A stretch of DNA of 64,000 bases from Drouetiella hepatica Uher 2000/2452. GTDB taxonomy: Bacteria; Cyanobacteriota; Cyanobacteriia; Elainellales; Elainellaceae. This document shows positions 18,763 through 27,551 of the stretch, in pieces. A model generated the notes under the pieces. The model saw only the letters and a program-made list of their open reading frames with translations, made no database searches and was not told the DNA's origin. The stretch is from assembly GCA_019359505.1 (NCBI GenBank), contig JAHHHD010000012.1:95235-159234 (forward strand), written 5' to 3'. Every line of letters begins with the position of its first letter. Position 1 is the stretch's first letter. Made by a program: the position numbers and the translations under genes.

Positions 18763-19128
18763 CTATCCCATGGTTTTGCCGCCAACCGGAATTAAAAAGC
18801 AACCGTGAATTCGCCATGTTTGATCACGTTGCTGCTGCATTAAATATACGGCTCTTACCAACTCGCCCTCAGCGCTCATCAGCATCACCTTTTGGGCGGG
18901 CAAACCCTGCACCATAGTCATGTCTTCAAACACCACCGATCGCGGACGGTAGACAGAAGGATACGCTGTTTTGACCATCGCCAAGAAAACTTCTGGCGTA
19001 CCGAACTGCTCTTGAATGGAAGGACTCGCCAGCGAGAAAGATGCTTCGGCATCATTGTGCTGAAAGGCTTGAAGCTGTGACTCAATCAGGAAACGGATGG
19101 TGTTGCGATCGCTAGAAGTCAAGGACAC
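18763..19128 (-). CDS. DUF4864 family protein (121 aa)
   Basis: Small NTF2-like alpha-beta protein. The N-terminal helices (RNTIRFLIESQLQAFQHNDA) and the segment SVVFEDMTMVQGLPAQKVML match my memory of DUF4864. The terminal strand WRIHGCFLIPVGG is also typical. Members have no established biochemical role. It lies between the two RTX genes on the same strand, and the distance to the next gene downstream is about 150 bases. Confidence 0.7.
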   Translation of the reverse strand: MSLTSSDRNTIRFLIESQLQAFQHNDAEASFSLASPSIQEQFGTPEVFLAMVKTAYPSVYRPRSVVFEDMTMVQGLPAQKVMLMSAEGELVRAVYLMQQQRDQTWRIHGCFLIPVGGKTMG

Positions 19129-19165
19129 AGGTAGATAGGGGTGAGGGTCAGTGGTGTTTTGCGTG

Positions 19166-19456
19166 CTAGATATCGAATAAGTCGCGATTTTCCCGCAGAA
19201 ACTGAGGCGGAAGATCTGGCTTTTTCAGCGTTGTAGGTGGGCGATCGCTACTCCAACTCCACCAAGCTGTGCCGCAGGAACATTCATAAAATTCTTGCCA
19301 TCTGCGCCGACGGTCTTCTGAGAAAACGGGCGATCGACGGTTGATCCAAACTTGCTCTGCCCCCGTAGATGACGTTCGGCAGCTTGGACAACAGAACTCG
19401 TGGGCATGGACAGCAGTCTGAGTCCAGTCAGGCGGGTTAGGAGCAAATGCATCCAT
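19166..19456 (-). CDS. Small zinc-ribbon-like hypothetical protein (96 aa)
   Basis: Starts at the ATG at 19456 (the frame is open to 19546, but the extra 30 residues look non-coding). Two cysteine pairs are visible, FCCPSC near residue 23 and ECSCG near residue 65, spaced as in a zinc ribbon. Trp- and Arg-rich stretches follow (RRRRWQEFYECSCGTAWWSW). This suggests a nucleic-acid- or protein-binding zinc module. It ends 37 bases upstream of the DUF4864 start in the same direction, so the two are probably co-transcribed. Confidence 0.6.
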   Translation of the reverse strand: MDAFAPNPPDWTQTAVHAHEFCCPSCRTSSTGAEQVWINRRSPVFSEDRRRRWQEFYECSCGTAWWSWSSDRPPTTLKKPDLPPQFLRENRDLFDI

Positions 19457-19596
19457 GAAGCGCAGTGGGTGAGGGGTACTACCCACTATCCTACATTGAT
19501 ACTTTAGGAAACCTAGTGATTTTGTGAGGCGGGAAGCCCAAAGCACCTGGGCTTCCCGTTAGTTTATCAGCCCTTGCTAGGGTCTAAAGGAACTGA

Positions 19597-22185
19597 TTAG
19601 CTGATGCGGGTAAAGTCAGTTCTAGTGAGACTATCCGCATCGGAATTACGCAATGTGGCTAACAGATCATTGCCTAAGCTAATCAAGACATTGCTTCCAG
19701 ACTGTTCGATCGTCAACCTACCGAAAGTCAAGTTTCCAGAGAGTCCCAGTTTGTCTTGGCGTTCGGCAAAGTCTCTGATCAGGCTGTCGCCTCGACCTGT
19801 TTCCAACGCTGCCACATCTCTGCCTCTGCCCAAAGTCATGACATCAGAGCCAGCGCCGCCATAGAGAGTATCGTTGCCGTCACCTCCTAGCATTCTGTCG
19901 GCTCCGCTGCCGCCCTTCATCAAATCGTTGCCTGTGCCGCCGTCCATGCTGTCGTTGCCGACATTGCCGCTCATGTCATCATCGCCACTCAATCCGCGCA
20001 GTACGTCGTTGCCGCTAAAGCCGACCAGCACGTCATCGCCCAGATTCCCCCGGAGGCGATTGCTGCCGCTGGTGCCGTTGACTTGACGACCGCCGCTGAG
20101 GATGGCATCAGTCCGAATGCTGAGGTTTTGAATTCTGGTGTCTTGGGCAGCAGAAGTGTCCTGTTCACCAAAGGTTCTCACCTGACGCAAGTACTCAGCC
20201 AGGGCATCCTGTTCGGTGCCCGCCGCAGCAAAGGTAAACCCGCCAGCAGGCAGGGTGGTTGCGGAATCAATTCTGCCGTTGCGGTTCAGGTCGGTCGTGG
20301 TTTCGCCCGTTAGGTCAACCCGGTTTGCCAAAGCTGCATTTTCATTAACAAACCGGAAGAAGGGATAGCCGTCACCGCCAGCGGTGAGCGTAGTACCTGC
20401 CAAAAAGTTGAGCGTCACCATGCGGAAACTGCGGCTAGGATCGCCGACCACAGCCCCATTTTCCACCAGCACATCGATGATTTTGTCGTTGTCATTGACG
20501 ATCGCCAGAGATCGAATTCTTTGTCCCGGCGTGGTGACGCTGCCATCGGTTGCCAACACCTGCGCCGTGCGAGTTGCATCGAAGCTGAACTTTAGCCCAG
20601 AAACTTGCGGGAAAGCGCCAGGAGTTGCACCTGCTCTCACCCCAGATACGCCGTTTTCTAGCAGCTCTTTGAGCTGAGACGCTGTCACGGTGATCAGCGA
20701 GAGGGCATTGTTAAACCGCAGCGAGTTCTCAATATCGAGCTGGGAGACATCGCCTGTAGTTTTGTTGGGAGCTAGCGGGTTGGGTTGGGGGGGAAGCCTT
20801 TCCACATCGCTGTTATCTGTCGCGCCGGAGGCAGCAGAAACTGCGCCAATGTTGTCGCGGATGCCGCCACCGTTTTTCAGAGAAATCACGACGGTGGGGT
20901 CAATTTGCCGCACGTAGGCTAAGTTGGCATCGGCTGTGAGGTTGCCCAGGTTGGTTTCTTCGGTGCGAACAGAATTGCGATCGCCATTCAAGAAAAACGT
21001 GGTTTTGCCCGTGATCAAGTTGTCTTTTTGCGAAATTACGCCCCGCAGACCGTCCGTGATGGCTACAACGTTGGGGTTAGACCGATCTCTAGGGTTGACA
21101 TCGCTGCCATAGACGCGATCGACTCCTGCCCCATCGGTGGCAAAAGCGCCATTCAAGGTGGTATTGAGGCTGCTGGTGTCAACGATGCCGTTGTCATCAA
21201 ACGACAGCACCAAGCGACCTACATACTTGTAGTTGCCCTCTGTGTTGACGACTAAAACGGGTTGTCCCGAAGCGGAGGTTCTAACCGTGGGATAATTGCC
21301 TCCAGTCGTGTCGCCCGATCGCAGCGTGTCGTTAGCGTCAGACAGCAGCGTATTCGATCCACCCGCAATCAGCACATCCACATCTTTGAGACGACGCGCC
21401 AGCTCATCGCGCTCGATCGCCAACTGCTGCATGTGGGCTACCAGGACAATTTTGTTGATTCCGGTGGCAGCCAATGCATCGACAGACTTTTGAATTTCAG
21501 CCGCTAGCGCATCATAGTCCGTGGGGTTGGAGGGCAGAATGCCGATTTGCCCCGAAGAGGTGATTTGTCGCAGGGTAGGCGTAGTCGCTCCGACAATGCC
21601 AATGCGTTGATCGTCGGCTGTGCCTGCTACGCCATCATTTCCGGTAACGGTGATGACCGTACTCTCCGCTAGCCGACCTCTGATAGAACTCGCTTCGGCG
21701 GTGGCTTGATTGGCGGCCAGATCGGTCGATCGCACATTCCCCAGCGTAATCTCCGGGCTAAAGTCTAAGTTGCTGCTGAGGTAAGGAAAATTGGAGCCAG
21801 GGCTACCGCTGCCCGATCGCAGCGCATCGCCGAACTGCCGTACACCTAAATCAAGATCGTGGTTGCCCACCGCCGAGGCTTGAATGCCCAGCTCGTTAAG
21901 GATAGCAACATCTCCTCGACCAATCAGCGGACTGGTTGAGGTTCCCAATCCTCCGATGCCGTTAAGCGCCGGATCACTGGATGCATACAGAAATGGGCCT
22001 GGAATGGAGTTATCTCCAGAAGAGAGGGTGATGGTGTTTGCCAGAACGGTCGAAGAAACGCCGTATTGTCCGGTGGTGCTGGTTCTGAAGTAGTTGATGA
22101 CGGCAGAAAAGCCAACGGCATCCTCTACGGCTGCAATGCCGCCTTCAAAATCAGAGGCATGGAGAATCTGGAGAGTTGTGGGCAT
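19597..22185 (-). CDS. 5'-nucleotidase/metallophosphatase with C-terminal RTX repeats
   Basis: An 862-aa protein. Residues 1-330 form a calcineurin-like metallophosphatase domain with the metal ligands in ILHASDFEGG, SSGDNSIPGP, GNHDLDLG and VAHMQQ. Residues 340-660 match the C-terminal substrate-binding domain of UshA-type 5'-nucleotidases (NGGGIRDNIGAV, FNNALSLITVTASQLKELLE). Residues 690-780 hold RTX nonapeptides (GNLGDDVLVGFSGNDVLRG), and the RTX tail FGRLTIEQSGSNVLISLG ends it. It likely scavenges phosphate from extracellular nucleotides after type I export; no classical signal peptide is seen. A Pho-regulated role is plausible but no Pho box was verified. Confidence 0.9.
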   Translation of the reverse strand: MPTTLQILHASDFEGGIAAVEDAVGFSAVINYFRTSTTGQYGVSSTVLANTITLSSGDNSIPGPFLYASSDPALNGIGGLGTSTSPLIGRGDVAILNELGIQASAVGNHDLDLGVRQFGDALRSGSGSPGSNFPYLSSNLDFSPEITLGNVRSTDLAANQATAEASSIRGRLAESTVITVTGNDGVAGTADDQRIGIVGATTPTLRQITSSGQIGILPSNPTDYDALAAEIQKSVDALAATGINKIVLVAHMQQLAIERDELARRLKDVDVLIAGGSNTLLSDANDTLRSGDTTGGNYPTVRTSASGQPVLVVNTEGNYKYVGRLVLSFDDNGIVDTSSLNTTLNGAFATDGAGVDRVYGSDVNPRDRSNPNVVAITDGLRGVISQKDNLITGKTTFFLNGDRNSVRTEETNLGNLTADANLAYVRQIDPTVVISLKNGGGIRDNIGAVSAASGATDNSDVERLPPQPNPLAPNKTTGDVSQLDIENSLRFNNALSLITVTASQLKELLENGVSGVRAGATPGAFPQVSGLKFSFDATRTAQVLATDGSVTTPGQRIRSLAIVNDNDKIIDVLVENGAVVGDPSRSFRMVTLNFLAGTTLTAGGDGYPFFRFVNENAALANRVDLTGETTTDLNRNGRIDSATTLPAGGFTFAAAGTEQDALAEYLRQVRTFGEQDTSAAQDTRIQNLSIRTDAILSGGRQVNGTSGSNRLRGNLGDDVLVGFSGNDVLRGLSGDDDMSGNVGNDSMDGGTGNDLMKGGSGADRMLGGDGNDTLYGGAGSDVMTLGRGRDVAALETGRGDSLIRDFAERQDKLGLSGNLTFGRLTIEQSGSNVLISLGNDLLATLRNSDADSLTRTDFTRIS

Positions 22186-22552
22186 AAATTTGGGGTGCTT
22201 TTAGAGGAACTTGTCGAGTCAACTGTATTGATGCACGATCCTCAAAATTTCATACCTAGGTTAAGCCTTGCCCATTGCTGCGTTAAGCTTCATTAACCTC
22301 TGATTAATGAAGCCAAAAATTCAAGCCTTTTCTACTTTTGGGCATAGAAACTTCCCTTCCAGGCACAAAACAAACGGCAAATAAGCTACTAATCGGGAAT
22401 ACTGCCCGATCGAGTCGTGCCTATTGTTTCGATAGAATGAAAGGGAGCCTCTTTGCGAACTGTTCTCTAAATAACCTCTAAATAAGTGATTTTATTAGCG
22501 ATTTCACTCATCGCTCCTACGCTCAAATCTTCGTCAATCCCTCGCCATCATC
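22186..22552. other. Divergent intergenic region, 5'-nucleotidase / mutS2
   Basis: About 370 bases with promoters for both genes. CATTAACCTCTGATTAATG near 22291 contains a short inverted element (CATTAA/TTAATG). I looked for Pho-box-like direct repeats of CTTAACC: one CATTAACCT and one TTAAGCTTC are present, but not enough for a call. No gene is visible. Confidence 0.4.
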
Positions 22553-25051
22553 TTGATTCAAGCCGAAACTCTACAATTACTCGAATGGTCGCGCCTGTGT
22601 CGTCATCTAGCAACGTTTGCTGCTACAAAGTTGGGGGTCTTAGCCACCCAAAATCTGAGAATTCCCGATCGCGTTGAGGAAAGCCTAGAGCTATTGGCGC
22701 AAACCAAGGAAGTCTATCGTCTAGATAATGACGTACCCAACGGGCTGTCGTTTGAAGGGATTCACGACATTGGCGACTCTCTAGAAAGAGCCGGACTTCA
22801 GGGCATTTTGTCAGGAAGTGAGCTGCTAGAAATTGCCACCACATTAGCCGGAACCCGCCAGTTGCGCCGAGTAATTGACAGTCAGGAAGACTTACCTGTG
22901 CTGACGGCTCTCGTAGCTGAGCTGCGCACCTATCCTGAGCTAGAGCAAGAAATTCATCGCTGCATTGACGATCGCGGACAGGTGGAAAACCGCGCCAGCC
23001 CCAAGCTAGAGGACATTCGGAATAGCCTGCGTCAGGTGCGCGATCGGATTCAGCAAATGCTGCAAAACCTCTTGCAGCGACAGTCTCACGCCGTTCAGGA
23101 ATCGCTGATTACCCAGCGCGGCGATCGATTTGTGATTCCGGTCAAAGCCACCCATAAAGACGCGATTCCGGGCGTGGTTCACGATACCTCTACTAGCGGT
23201 GCAACCCTCTATGTCGAGCCACATTCGGTTGTCAGTCATGGCAATCAGCTGCGGCAGCTGTTGCGTCAGGAGCAGGTTGAAGAAGAAACCGTGCGACGAA
23301 AGTTGACTGAGCAGGTCGCTGCCGTTAACGCTGATTTGGAGAGACTGCTGGCGATCGCCACCATTCTGGATTTGGCAACGGCTCGTGCCCGCTACTCCCT
23401 TTGGCTAGGGGCAAATCCTCCTCGATTTATTAACTTTTCTGCCAATGCTTTGAGTCAGGCGATCGACAGCGCCCAGCCCGAATCAATCACGCTGCGCCAA
23501 CTTCGCCATCCTCTGCTGATCTGGCAACAGCAGCATGAGCAGGGTACGCCCGTGGTGCCGATCGATTTGGTGATTCAGCCCCACATTCGCGTGGTCGCCA
23601 TCACGGGACCCAATACGGGCGGCAAAACCGTGACGCTGAAAACCTTGGCGCTGGCGGTGCTAATGGCAAAAGTGGGGCTGTTTGTTCCAGCGCGTGAACC
23701 TGTAGAGATTCCCTGGTTTGAGCAGATTTTGGCTGATATCGGCGATGAGCAGTCGCTTCAGCAGAGTCTTTCTACTTTTTCAGGGCATATTCGCCGCATT
23801 AGCCGCATTTTGGCGGCGATCGGGACAGCAGATACGGCACCAACAGCAGATACGGCACCAGAGAATGCGGCGGAAGATGAAGTTAATCTGGTATCTGACT
23901 CATCTGTGTCTCCCTCCATTGCTAATGCGTTGGTGCTTTTAGACGAAGTGGGGGCGGGTACTGATCCTTCTGAGGGCAGCGCTCTAGCAATCGCCCTCCT
24001 CCAGCATCTCGCCGATCGCGCAGCCCTGACGATCGCCACGACGCACTTTGGAGAGCTAAAAGCGCTGAAATATCAGGACGATCGGTTTGAAAATGCCTCC
24101 GTCGAGTTTAATGACGTAACGTTGTCCCCTACCTATCGGTTGCTATGGGGCATTCCCGGTCGATCAAATGCGCTGGCGATCGCACGACGGCTAGGTCTAG
24201 ATGAAATGGTTGTAGAGCAGGCACAGGGCTACGTGGGTGGCTCTTCGCAAGAGGTCAATCAGGTGATTGCGGGTCTGGAGGCGCAGCGCCGTACCCAGGA
24301 GGAAAAGGCTAAAGCGGCTGAAAATCTCGTGAAACAAACGGAACGGCTCTACCGCGAGGTGTCCCGTAAGGCGGATATGCTGCGCGATCGAGAGCGGGAG
24401 CTACAGCAGCAGCAGGATCAGGCAGTCCAGCAGGCGATCGCCCAGGCAAAATCTGAAATTGCTCAGGTGATTCGGCGGCTTCAGCAGGGGGCAACGGCTC
24501 AGGATGCGCAGCAGGCGACCGAGGCGCTAAACCAGATTGCTGAGCGGATGCCGCGCCAGGAATTGCCGAAGCCGAAGCCCGGTTTTATGCCAAAGGTAGG
24601 CGATCGCGTCCGAATTCCTCGCTTGGGACAAACGGCAGAGGTGCTGACCAATCCTGGGGCTGACGGTGAGCTAACGGTGCGGTTTGGCCTGATGAAAATG
24701 ACGGTAGCACTGGCAGATGTGGAGTCTTTGCAGGGTGAAAAAGTTGAAGTGCCTCCGAAGCCGAAGCCGATCGAACCGCCGCCAAAGCCCGTGGAACCGC
24801 CGCCGCTGATTCGCACCTCGCGCAACACGATCGATATCCGGGGCAGCCGCATTGCCGATGCTGAAGTGGTGTTAGAGCAGGCGATCGCCAAAGCTGATCC
24901 GGGCGGACTGTGGATCATTCATGGGCATGGCACGGGCAAACTGCGGCAGGGCGTACAGGAATTTCTCAAGCGTCATCCGCAGGTGGCAAAATATGAACTT
25001 GCCGGACAGGCTGATGGTGGCAGTGGGGTCACGATCGCTTACATTCAGTAG
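22553..25051 (+). CDS. mutS2: MutS2-type DNA mismatch-repair family ATPase
   Basis: Homologue of MutS without the mismatch-recognition domain. MutS2 proteins act on recombination intermediates and in some species split collided ribosomes. The TTG start gives the normal N-terminus (ETLQLLEWSRLCRHLATFAA). Core and clamp domains cover residues 30-330. The Walker A GPNTGGKTVTLKTL is near residue 352, and Walker B LVLLDEVGAGTDPSEG near 463. A coiled coil spans 560-660, and the Smr nuclease domain at 755-832 has DIRGSR and IIHGHGTGKLR. An acidic insert of about 35 residues with a TADTAP repeat sits just before Walker B. Confidence 0.95.
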   Translation: MIQAETLQLLEWSRLCRHLATFAATKLGVLATQNLRIPDRVEESLELLAQTKEVYRLDNDVPNGLSFEGIHDIGDSLERAGLQGILSGSELLEIATTLAGTRQLRRVIDSQEDLPVLTALVAELRTYPELEQEIHRCIDDRGQVENRASPKLEDIRNSLRQVRDRIQQMLQNLLQRQSHAVQESLITQRGDRFVIPVKATHKDAIPGVVHDTSTSGATLYVEPHSVVSHGNQLRQLLRQEQVEEETVRRKLTEQVAAVNADLERLLAIATILDLATARARYSLWLGANPPRFINFSANALSQAIDSAQPESITLRQLRHPLLIWQQQHEQGTPVVPIDLVIQPHIRVVAITGPNTGGKTVTLKTLALAVLMAKVGLFVPAREPVEIPWFEQILADIGDEQSLQQSLSTFSGHIRRISRILAAIGTADTAPTADTAPENAAEDEVNLVSDSSVSPSIANALVLLDEVGAGTDPSEGSALAIALLQHLADRAALTIATTHFGELKALKYQDDRFENASVEFNDVTLSPTYRLLWGIPGRSNALAIARRLGLDEMVVEQAQGYVGGSSQEVNQVIAGLEAQRRTQEEKAKAAENLVKQTERLYREVSRKADMLRDRERELQQQQDQAVQQAIAQAKSEIAQVIRRLQQGATAQDAQQATEALNQIAERMPRQELPKPKPGFMPKVGDRVRIPRLGQTAEVLTNPGADGELTVRFGLMKMTVALADVESLQGEKVEVPPKPKPIEPPPKPVEPPPLIRTSRNTIDIRGSRIADAEVVLEQAIAKADPGGLWIIHGHGTGKLRQGVQEFLKRHPQVAKYELAGQADGGSGVTIAYIQ

Positions 25052-25087
25052 TGACACCGTGAGTGATGCTGTGCGTCTTCTGATATT

Positions 25088-27223
25088 TTGCTTAGGTTTC
25101 TGATTCATTCACTTTTGTGCCTGTGTCTCCTGATTGGGCTATGTCCTCAACCAGCCTGGGCGGCTACCGTACCAGAGCGATCGCCTCTCACTCTGGAGCT
25201 TCTGCAAAGTCGGCTCAAGTCTCCTATCCAAAATGACGGCGTGCGCACCATTGACCTCAGCCGCATGGTGATTGACTTGCGCCCAGAAGAATTTCGCGAT
25301 CAGTTTTATCGCCTGCTGCAAGGGCAAATTCAGCGATCGAATGCGCCTCTGGGACTGGATTTGAGCTACTCCCTGGTGCAAGGAGAATTTAAGGTGAGTT
25401 CGCTGGGTCTACGAACGCCACTCTACGGTCAGGCTTTACCCATCTTTAGCGAAGCCCAACAGGCACAGCTCGCCCGCGATCGGCTACGGCTCTCTCAGCT
25501 TAGCCAGCTCTCGCGATCGCTATTGGTGACTCAGCCTGCTGCTCTGCAAATCACCGTTTTGCGCGCCCCCCTGACCCTGATCCAGACCCGTTTTGAAGGC
25601 TTCGTGAACTTTACGAACACTTTCTTTTTGGGGCGAGTTGAGGCTCAAGGCACCGTCTTCAGTCAGGGTAGCGACTGGACAGAAGCTCGGTTTAGTCAAA
25701 CCGCCAGCTTTAGCAGCGCCATTTTTCAGCAGGACACTAAGTTTCGCAGCGTTATATTTTTCGATCGCGCCAAGTTTAATCAGGCGCAGTTTCAGGGCAG
25801 TACAAACTTCCAGAGCAGCGAATTTTACGCCAACGCCAGCTTTCATCAGGCAACTTTTCAACAGGCAGCCAATCTGACCCGTATCCAGTGTCGCGACAAA
25901 GCCGATTTTGCCCAGACGCGCTGGCAGATGGCGGTGCTGTTCGATCGCAGTAAATTTGCCCAGGCTGTATTTCTCACAGAAGCCGTATTTGAGAAGCAGG
26001 TCAGCTTTCGGCAGGTGCAGTTTAATCAGCCCGTTAACCTGCGGGGAGCCAGCATTCTTAACCAAGCAGACTTTTCTGATGCTGGATTTGCCTCTACCGC
26101 CTATCTCAACTTCTCTAACCTGCAATTTGACCCAAAGCAAGCCACAATATTAGGCAATCCAGGGCAAATTGGCAGCGTGATTTCCGTGCCTTCTCTGCAA
26201 GGCAACGAGGCGCTGCTGAGGAGGCTAGTGCAAAATTTCCGGCAGCTTCAGCAAGTTTCGGATGCCAACCGTATTGAATACACAATCGAAAAATTGCGGC
26301 TGCAACGTCTCCAGCAGCGGATTCTGGGCACAGATCTCAATACCGCTACCCGTAGCCAACTTCAGCAGGTTGGGTTTTCTGTGGCGCAAGCTGAGGCGAT
26401 CGCTCAAGCCCGCACTCAGCAGTTTTTCCGCAGCACCAATGACATTATGCGTGTCGAGGGCATCGACCTAGCAGCCTATGTGAAGGTGCGCGATCGCATT
26501 GTCACCCGCGAACCGCTTTCAGGCGGATGGCTATTGGATGCCGCTCACTGGCTAGGATTGAATCTACTGCTGCTCCTCACCCACTACGGCACAAACTTCT
26601 GGCTCGTCTTTGGCACAGGATTGGTGGCGATCGCCCATTTCGGCATTGTGTTTTGGGGAGTCGATCGCTTTCGTCGTCTTTATCCTAAGCCTGTGGTACC
26701 TACGGCGATCGAGACTCTTTGGGCAGCAGGAGGCTTTAGCCTAATCTCGCTGGTGGGACTCATTGCCATCTTTCGGAGCGGTGAACATCCCGGCTTTACT
26801 CTGGCTTGTCTGGAGCTGGTGATCACTCCCATTCCCATTGTTCTGACTGGGCTAATCTACGGACGCGGGCGCTTCCATGACCTGATGACGGTCAGCTACT
26901 TTGTTGAAGATGCAAGCCTGCGTCAGTTGCGCTTCATGATTGGCAGATTGCCCAATATTCCGGCCTATCCTCAGTTTCGTGAGCGTTATTCTGCGATCGT
27001 CTGGGATCGGCGCTGGAGCTGGCTTAACTATTTTGACTTCAGCCTCAATAACTTGTTTCGGTTAGGCTTCAACGATATCCGTCTACGCGATCAGCATATT
27101 CCTGGATTGATCACCGCTTTGGTTTGGTATCAGTGGACGATCGGTCTACTCTACTTTGCGCTCTTGCTCTGGACGCTGTCTCGCACGATTCCAGGGCTAA
27201 ACTTGCTAATTTACTTCAAATAG
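25088..27223 (+). CDS. Membrane protein with pentapeptide-like repeats and helix-hairpin-helix module
   Basis: A 711-aa protein starting at TTG 25088, 36 bases after mutS2. Residues 1-26 form an export signal ending in AWAA. Residues about 150-345 contain roughly 30 pentapeptide-type repeats with F or L at the central position (ASFSSAIFQQDTKF, ANLTRIQC, ADFAQTRW), a right-handed beta-helix. Residues about 395-465 resemble the ComEA-type helix-hairpin-helix (DLNTATRSQLQQVGFSV, FRSTNDIMRVEGIDLAAYVK). The last 240 residues have about five membrane spans. I know of no assigned function for this order of domains. The coding start is uncertain but must lie at or just after 25088. Confidence 0.7.
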   Translation: MLRFLIHSLLCLCLLIGLCPQPAWAATVPERSPLTLELLQSRLKSPIQNDGVRTIDLSRMVIDLRPEEFRDQFYRLLQGQIQRSNAPLGLDLSYSLVQGEFKVSSLGLRTPLYGQALPIFSEAQQAQLARDRLRLSQLSQLSRSLLVTQPAALQITVLRAPLTLIQTRFEGFVNFTNTFFLGRVEAQGTVFSQGSDWTEARFSQTASFSSAIFQQDTKFRSVIFFDRAKFNQAQFQGSTNFQSSEFYANASFHQATFQQAANLTRIQCRDKADFAQTRWQMAVLFDRSKFAQAVFLTEAVFEKQVSFRQVQFNQPVNLRGASILNQADFSDAGFASTAYLNFSNLQFDPKQATILGNPGQIGSVISVPSLQGNEALLRRLVQNFRQLQQVSDANRIEYTIEKLRLQRLQQRILGTDLNTATRSQLQQVGFSVAQAEAIAQARTQQFFRSTNDIMRVEGIDLAAYVKVRDRIVTREPLSGGWLLDAAHWLGLNLLLLLTHYGTNFWLVFGTGLVAIAHFGIVFWGVDRFRRLYPKPVVPTAIETLWAAGGFSLISLVGLIAIFRSGEHPGFTLACLELVITPIPIVLTGLIYGRGRFHDLMTVSYFVEDASLRQLRFMIGRLPNIPAYPQFRERYSAIVWDRRWSWLNYFDFSLNNLFRLGFNDIRLRDQHIPGLITALVWYQWTIGLLYFALLLWTLSRTIPGLNLLIYFK

Positions 27224-27551
27224 CGGGATGTGCAACTTGACCTTTAGAACCCTTGGTTTACCATGAGCAGGTATCTTTCCCGCCCGATCTGGACGGTTGA
27301 AACGCCCGCCCCACAAGGGTATCGTCCAAAACACTCATTCAAAATTTGAGAATTAAATTTACGATCGCTTTACAATGATCCTAATGTGGATATCAAAGAA
27401 CTTGAAGAGCAGCCCCAGAACCTGCTGACTCAAATGAGAGAGCTAAACGAGATAGAGAAGGTCAATAAGTGCTTAACTTTAACTCGCCAATCGGGAATGA
27501 CAATTTAGGTAATTAAAAGCACAGGATTTTCTCAAAGGCAACCAAGTATCG
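27224..27551. other. Intergenic region before the caspase-ClpN gene
   Basis: 328 bases. The first half holds no clear signal, while the second half includes a short open frame (see 27386-27508). The caspase start is 43 bases after that frame. A purine-rich TCGATGG stretch covers the caspase ATG, with no strong ribosome site. Confidence 0.4.
27386..27508 (+). CDS. Possible small ORF or gene remnant (40 aa)
   Basis: The frame is open from 27356 to the TAG at 27506; GTG 27386 is the only normal start. The peptide is charged and helical (DIKELEEQPQNLLTQMRELN, then EIEKVNKCLTLTRQ). It looks more coding-like than random, but no ribosome site is evident. It could be a short partner peptide or the tail of a decayed gene in front of the caspase. 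Confidence 0.2.
   Translation: MDIKELEEQPQNLLTQMRELNEIEKVNKCLTLTRQSGMTI

Noticed and set aside
22186..22552. Pho box upstream of the RTX 5'-nucleotidase
   Set aside because: Only single CTTAACC-like words could be found, not the tandem set needed for a call.
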